This document shows, piece by piece, positions 5,549 to 8,536 of a stretch of 8,536 nt of DNA. The notes below the pieces were generated by a model that did not search any database, was not told where the DNA came from, and was given only the letters and a program-made list of their open reading frames with translations. The stretch is from NCBI GenBank assembly GCA_020201445.1, contig JAIVGU010000017.1, forward strand, positions 1 through 8,536. Direction: 5' to 3'. Both the position numbers and the translations under genes were made by a program. Within the stretch, counting starts at the first letter, position 1, and each line of letters begins with the position of its first letter. This DNA comes from Halobacteriales archaeon. Lineage in GTDB: Archaea > Thermoplasmatota > E2 > JACPAO01 > JAHFTW01.

Positions 5549-5590
5549 GCCGTCCAACCTATTTGGGCCTTTTTCTTGCCGTCCAAGCCT
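5549..5590. repeat. Direct repeats GCCGTCCAA upstream of the response regulator
   Basis: GCCGTCCAA occurs at 5549-5557 and again at 5578-5586, followed by CCT and GCCT respectively, 29 bp apart. The copies lie just upstream of the distal TATA element in the gap between htpX and the response regulator. This is the usual position for activator sites; binding is inference. Confidence 0.35.
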
Positions 5591-5608
5591 CCTGCGCGGG
5601 AGACATGC

Positions 5609-6511
5609 CTACGATTGGCCGCGCAGCCGGCGGATGCGCTCCTCCAGCGGCGGGTGGGTGGAGAACGCGCTCTGCGCCTTGAAGCGGCGGAACGGGTTGT
5701 CGAGGTAGAGGGCGGCCACGGTGCGGTCCCCCTTGTCGGGGTGCGGCTCGCGGGCGGCAATCTTCTCCAGGGCGCTGGCAAGCCCCTCCGGGTTGCGGGT
5801 CAGCTCGGCGCCGGAGGCGTCGGCGAGGTACTCGCGGCGGCGGCTGATGGCGAAGTAGACCAGCTTCGACAGGATGGGGGCGAGGATGATGAAGACGATG
5901 GCGAAGACGAGGAGGAGGCCGTTGCTGTTGCCGCGGCCGCGCCGGCCCCCGCCCCAGAACAGCGAGCGCAGGACGATCTCGCCCAGCATGGCGATGAGGC
6001 CGATGAGGGCGATGGCGTAGGTGGTGACCTTGATGTCCTGGTTGCGGATGTGGCTCAGCTCGTGCCCGATGACGCCCTGCAGCTCCTCCTGGCTGAGCGA
6101 GCGCAGCGCCCCGGTGGTGGCGCACACGACCGCCTCCTCGGGCTTGCGGCCGGTGGCGAAGGCGTTGATGTCGTCGTCCTCCTGCACGTAGACCTTGGGG
6201 GGCGGCAACCCGGCGGCGATGGCCATCTCCTCGACGGCGTAGATGAGGAGCTTCTCCTCGCGGACGTTGGGGTTGGCGGGGCGGGCGCGGGCGGCCTTGA
6301 GGATGGTGTCCACGCCGGTGGACGACGCGATGCCGAGGTAGATGAGGCCGATGACGAGCGCCAGGACGCCGGTGACGACGGGCGGGTAGCCCAGCACCAC
6401 GCCGACGGCGTAGACGAGGCCAGCCAGGATGAGGAAGACGAAGACGAACAGGCGCACCGTGGCGGCCTGGTTGCGGCGGACCTGCTCGTCCAGCAGCAGC
6501 GGGCCGGCCAT
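5609..6511 (-). CDS. htpX: M48 family zinc metalloprotease HtpX
   Basis: A 300-residue integral membrane protease. Two N-terminal transmembrane segments (about 20-40 and 45-64) precede the catalytic domain. The zinc motif HELSH (H150, E151, H154) lies in GVIGHELSHIRNQD, and the third ligand is probably E227 in SRRREYLADASG. Two more hydrophobic segments (about 162-182 and 199-221) flank a Gly/Arg-rich loop (187-196). The C-terminal STHPPLEERIRRL is the usual HtpX ending. HtpX degrades misfolded or damaged membrane proteins, with its active site facing the cytoplasm. The ATG at 6511 shares its A with the stop codon TGA of lemA, so the two are translationally coupled. Length and motif order are normal for the family. 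Confidence 0.96.
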   Translation of the reverse strand: MAGPLLLDEQVRRNQAATVRLFVFVFLILAGLVYAVGVVLGYPPVVTGVLALVIGLIYLGIASSTGVDTILKAARARPANPNVREEKLLIYAVEEMAIAAGLPPPKVYVQEDDDINAFATGRKPEEAVVCATTGALRSLSQEELQGVIGHELSHIRNQDIKVTTYAIALIGLIAMLGEIVLRSLFWGGGRRGRGNSNGLLLVFAIVFIILAPILSKLVYFAISRRREYLADASGAELTRNPEGLASALEKIAAREPHPDKGDRTVAALYLDNPFRRFKAQSAFSTHPPLEERIRRLRGQS

Positions 6512-7062
6512 CAGAACTTCACGGCGGGGACGGCCCGGCTCGCCTCGGGCACCGCGAGCATCTGCTTCGGCGTGCGGGCCCCGGCGAAGAACTTGGCCGG
6601 GTAGGTCTGGATGGCGTTGTTGTAGCGCAGGACCGAGTCGTTGTAGTTCTGGCGCGCGAACGAGATCTTGTTCTCGGTGTGCGACAGCTCGTCCTGGAGC
6701 TGCAGGAAGTTGGTGTTGGCCTTCAGCTCCGGGTAGGCCTCGCTGATGGCGAAGAGGCGGCCGAGCGCGGCGCCGAGCTGGTTGCTGGCGTCCATCCTCT
6801 CCTGCGGGCCCTGCGCGCCGACCATGCGGGCGCGGGCGTCGCTGACCGCCTGGAGGGTGGTCTTCTCGTGGGCGGCGTAGCCCTTGACGGTCTCCACCAG
6901 GTTGGGGATGAGCTCGCCGCGGCGCTGCAGTTGGACGTCGATTTGGGCCCAGGCGTTACCGATGGCGTTCTCGTACCGGATGAAGCGGTTGACGACTGAG
7001 ACCAGCCAGAGGACCAGGAGGACCGCGAGGGCGATGAGCAGGAGGGTGAGCCAGAGTGTCAT
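6511..7062 (-). CDS. lemA: LemA family protein
   Basis: A 183-residue protein with one N-terminal transmembrane helix (about 3-24) and a helical domain. The family hallmarks are NAWAQIDVQLQRRGELIPNLVETVKGYAAHE (36-66), SEAYPELKANTNFLQLQDEL (107-126), TENKISFARQNYNDSVLRYN (129-148) and a final YPAKFFAG segment (154-161). LemA proteins are membrane-anchored helical bundles of uncertain biochemical role that are very often encoded with HtpX. Here the stop TGA overlaps the htpX start by one base, so the two form an operon with lemA first. The N-terminal helix runs from the first residue, so the start is probably right. A CTTAAC patch sits about 32 bp upstream, implying a very short leader. Confidence 0.95.
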   Translation of the reverse strand: MTLWLTLLLIALAVLLVLWLVSVVNRFIRYENAIGNAWAQIDVQLQRRGELIPNLVETVKGYAAHEKTTLQAVSDARARMVGAQGPQERMDASNQLGAALGRLFAISEAYPELKANTNFLQLQDELSHTENKISFARQNYNDSVLRYNNAIQTYPAKFFAGARTPKQMLAVPEASRAVPAVKF

Positions 7063-7090
7063 GCGCTGCGCCCGGATGCGTGCTCCACTC

Positions 7091-7098
7091 AGTTAAGG
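7091..7098 (-). promoter_or_regulatory. Putative TATA-like box of the lemA-htpX operon
   Basis: The minus strand reads CCTTAACT, centred about 32 bp before the lemA ATG. It is the only A/T patch in the gap and would give a leader of only a few nucleotides. Confidence 0.4.
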
Positions 7099-7100
7099 AT

Positions 7101-7118
7101 GGTGCCTGCGCTGGCACC
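7101..7118. repeat. Inverted repeat between thioesterase and lemA
   Basis: GGTGCC (7101-7106) pairs with GGCACC (7113-7118) around a 6-nt loop. It lies directly upstream of the lemA box and 40 bp past the thioesterase stop, so it could be an operator for lemA or a 3'-end hairpin of the thioesterase transcript. Confidence 0.3.
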
Positions 7119-7158
7119 TCTGCGCTCTCGCGTCCTCCGCGGATGGGGGATGAGGGCC

Positions 7159-7557
7159 CTACTCAGGCGTGAGCGCCTCAAGCCGCGCCCGCAGCTCCGC
7201 GGGGATCTCCACGGTCCTCCTCGCCTTGTAGTCGTAGGCGACCTGCACGGTCTCCACGGTGGCGAAGAGGAAGCGGTCGCTGCTGCGCCGCAGGTGGTAG
7301 GAGAAGGTCCAGGACTTGCCGCCGATGCGGCTGGTCCACAGCGCGACCTCCAGCGGGTCGCTCTTGGCGATGGGCGCCTTGTACTCGACGTGCGCCGACG
7401 CAACGATGAACGGCAGGTTCGCCATCGACGGGTAGCCCGCCGCCTGGAACCAGTCGCAGCGCACCGTCTCGGCGTAGGTCAGCATGACGGCGTGGTTGAC
7501 GTGGTCGAGCGCGTCGATGTCGCGGAAGCGGATGGGGACCGCCTGCACGTGGGGCAC
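7159..7557 (-). CDS. Acyl-CoA thioesterase, hotdog-fold 4HBT family
   Basis: A 132-residue protein, the usual length for single hotdog-domain thioesterases. PIRFRDIDALDHVNHAVMLTY (8-28) is the family's N-terminal signature, with D15 the likely catalytic aspartate and HVNH in place of the common HVNN. The central helix with YAETVRCDWF (28-37) and the strands VASAHVEYKAPIAKSDPLEV (52-71) also fit. The enzymes hydrolyse acyl-CoA (some aryl-CoA) thioesters in the cytoplasm; the chain preference is unknown. There is no ATG close to the domain. GTG 7557 is chosen because a GAAAG/CTTTC patch is centred 27-28 bp upstream; GTG 7548 is an alternative. A longer in-frame extension to 7716 exists, but it is Pro/Gly/Arg-rich without family features and overlaps the divergent gene. 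Confidence 0.87.
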   Translation of the reverse strand: MPHVQAVPIRFRDIDALDHVNHAVMLTYAETVRCDWFQAAGYPSMANLPFIVASAHVEYKAPIAKSDPLEVALWTSRIGGKSWTFSYHLRRSSDRFLFATVETVQVAYDYKARRTVEIPAELRARLEALTPE

Positions 7558-7581
7558 GCGGGCCGCACAGGCGGTGGGCGG

Positions 7582-7587
7582 GAAAGG
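7582..7587 (-). promoter_or_regulatory. Putative promoter patch of the thioesterase
   Basis: The minus strand reads CCTTTC, centred about 27 bp before the GTG at 7557. Its TATA match is weak, but its position agrees with the other leaderless genes and supports the internal GTG start. Confidence 0.3.
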
Positions 7588-7636
7588 CTTGCCGCGCCCC
7601 GCCGGGGGCCCACGCGCCCTCCTGGGAAGGAGCAGA

Positions 7637-7649
7637 TTTCCCCGGGAAA
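7637..7649. promoter_or_regulatory. Dyad symmetry between divergent thioesterase and Cys-rich gene
   Basis: TTTCCC (7637-7642) and GGGAAA (7644-7649) form a perfect inverted repeat around one central C. The dyad lies in the 98-bp gap between the divergent starts at 7557 and 7656, seven bases before the second, a natural place for an operator bound by a dimeric regulator. Binding is inference. Confidence 0.35.
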
Positions 7650-7655
7650 AAGCGC

Positions 7656-7865
7656 ATGTTCGGGGACCGGTGCCCCCATGTGGTCCCCGGCGTTGCTTGG
7701 GACGTGGTCCGCTCAAGCACCCTGGTCTGCTCCTGCTGCGGCGACCGGCGCATCTGGGCCGAGGTTCCCTTCAACGGGCCCCGCTACCTGGAGGGCAAGC
7801 GCTGCCTCGTCGCCGCCTGCCCGGCCTGCGCCGGCCAGTGCCGCGGCTCCTACAAGGCAGGGTGA
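7656..7865 (+). CDS. Small cysteine-rich protein with two CxxC motifs, probable zinc ribbon
   Basis: A 69-residue reading frame with third positions almost all G or C, unlike a chance frame. The cysteines are arranged as LVCSCCGDRR (C25, C27, C28) and KRCLVAACPACAGQC (C50, C55, C58, C62). C25-x2-C28 and C55-x2-C58 could bind one zinc ion as a ribbon or knuckle pair separated by 26 residues. No family is recognised and no function is claimed. ATG 7656 is used; GTG 7680, with an A-run about 31 bp upstream, would remove eight residues and keep all the paired cysteines. The gene is divergent from the thioesterase and ends 4 bp before the stop of the convergent UspA gene. Confidence 0.55.
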   Translation: MFGDRCPHVVPGVAWDVVRSSTLVCSCCGDRRIWAEVPFNGPRYLEGKRCLVAACPACAGQCRGSYKAG

Positions 7866-7869
7866 GGCG

Positions 7870-8373
7870 TCAGGAGAGCCAGCGCGGCCGTTCCTTATGC
7901 TTGGCCGCCTTGCCCGTCTCCTCGGGGGCGGTGCGGCCGGGGACGACGATGACGGGGACGTGGCTGCGCTCCAGCACGCCCTCGGCGACCGAGCCGAGCA
8001 GGACGTGCTCCAGGCCGGTGGCGCCGTGGCTGCCGACGACGATGGCGCGGGCGTCCACCCGGGCCGCCTCCTCCACCAGCACCTCGGCGGCGCGCCCGGG
8101 CCGGGCCACCAGGTCGGCGGGCACCTGCTGCCGAACGCGGTGCAGCCACACATCGGCGAGGTCCGTGGAGGCGGTCAGGTCGGCGGACTCGTTGCGCTGC
8201 GGGTCGTACTGCGGATGCCCCAGGTCGAGGCCGGGGCTCCCCAGCGGCTTGAGGGCGTGCACCAGCAGCACCCGGGCCCCCCACTGCTTCGCCATCCGGA
8301 TGGCGGCGTCGCGGGCGCGCTCGCTGGCGGCCGAGAAGTCGACGCCCAGCACGATGGTCGGTCGCTCGTCCAT
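7870..8373 (-). CDS. Universal stress protein, UspA family (ATP-binding type)
   Basis: A 167-residue protein if begun at ATG 8373. TIVLGVDFSAAS is the first strand with the conserved Asp, and GARVLLVHAL the second. Near the end, GSHGATGLEHVLLGS fits the G-x2-G-x9-G-S/T ATP-binding motif, followed by the closing strand VPVIVVP. This motif marks the nucleotide-binding Usp subgroup (MJ0577-like) rather than the UspA subgroup that lacks ATP. Such cytoplasmic dimers are made under stress or growth arrest; the exact role is unknown. A C-terminal tail of about 20 basic residues follows the domain. ATG 8400, nine residues earlier, is an equally possible start; neither has a clear A/T patch 28 bp upstream, unlike most genes here. 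It converges with the small Cys-rich gene. Confidence 0.92.
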   Translation of the reverse strand: MDERPTIVLGVDFSAASERARDAAIRMAKQWGARVLLVHALKPLGSPGLDLGHPQYDPQRNESADLTASTDLADVWLHRVRQQVPADLVARPGRAAEVLVEEAARVDARAIVVGSHGATGLEHVLLGSVAEGVLERSHVPVIVVPGRTAPEETGKAAKHKERPRWLS

Positions 8374-8536
8374 GGCCTTGCTATGGAGGGTGCGGGCCAT
8401 GACGCGTCAGGGGCAAGGCTGGGGGCCGGCCCGATGGCCTCCAGGGACAACCTGGGCGCCCCGTCGCCCATGGAAGGCGCGGCGCCGCCCGCAACACCGG
8501 AAGGCAAGCGCTAAGAGCGTGGCCGGAGCCTTCCGG
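8374..8536. other. Gap to the window edge, no convincing gene
   Basis: The upstream side of the Usp gene. A 27-codon plus-strand frame (8434-8514) has no recognisable features. CCGGAAGGC (8497-8505) and GCCTTCCGG (8528-8536) form a perfect 9-bp inverted repeat with a 22-nt spacer at the very edge, and the arms may extend past the window. Confidence 0.4.

Noticed and set aside
5570..5574. TTTTT tract on the plus strand as a terminator
   Set aside because: No plus-strand gene ends here; on the minus strand, where htpX ends, it is an A-run.
7558..7716. N-terminal extension of the thioesterase to an upstream ATG at 7716
   Set aside because: Pro/Gly/Arg-rich with no family match, would overlap the divergent Cys-rich gene, and a GTG with correct promoter spacing lies at the domain start.
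7099..8514. A plus-strand open frame of about 470 codons across thioesterase and UspA
   Set aside because: Antisense to two well-supported genes, with low-complexity composition and no recognisable domain.
8434..8514. A 27-codon plus-strand frame (MASRDNLG...)
   Set aside because: Too short, no promoter patch, no motif, and lies in the upstream region of the Usp gene.
1..8536. CRISPR array, transposon ends, integrase or toxin-antitoxin genes
   Set aside because: No regularly spaced direct repeats, no transposase or integrase motifs and no small paired genes of those types were seen on either strand.

Overview
The window is very GC-rich DNA, with codon third positions almost all G or C. It looks like archaeal chromosome. 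The tRNA-Thr gene has no encoded CCA and carries a T at the discriminator position. Most genes have no Shine-Dalgarno sequence. Instead a short A/T-rich patch lies about 27-29 bp before the start codon, as expected for TBP-dependent leaderless transcripts. The proteins are not strongly acidic, which argues against haloarchaea. An uncultured Thermoplasmatota-like lineage is a low-confidence guess, since no marker gene for taxonomy is present.

Layout, left to right. (1) 1-731, minus: the N-terminal two thirds or so of a GT4-type glycosyltransferase, cut by the window edge. It is divergent from a GT2 glycosyltransferase at 817-1659, plus; together they suggest surface polysaccharide or glycan assembly. 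(2) 1733-1805: tRNA-Thr(CGT) with a clear TATA box upstream, followed by a short spacer with competing hairpins and a SWIM zinc-finger protein (1887-2843, plus). (3) 2844-3135: a non-coding gap between convergent genes, packed with strong inverted repeats; this is the most unusual part of the window. (4) 3136-4803, minus: a secreted lipoprotein hydrolase of the CocE / X-Pro dipeptidyl-peptidase (S15) type. (5) 5020-5481, minus: a stand-alone receiver-domain response regulator. (6) 5609-7062, minus: a lemA-htpX operon (stop and start share one base), a membrane-protein quality-control pair. (7) 7159-7557, minus: a hotdog-fold acyl-CoA thioesterase, divergent from a small cysteine-rich protein (7656-7865, plus) that converges with a UspA-type stress protein (7870-8373, minus). 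The last 160 bases hold no convincing gene.

The genes are mostly independent housekeeping, envelope and stress units rather than one pathway. Membrane quality control (LemA/HtpX), the receiver protein and UspA form a loose stress-response theme, and the glycosyltransferases and lipoprotein hydrolase form an envelope theme. I see no mobile element, CRISPR array, integrase or recognisable defence system. The best candidates for something undescribed are the structured intergenic region at 2943-3136, the SWIM protein with a second cysteine cluster, and the small Cys-rich protein.
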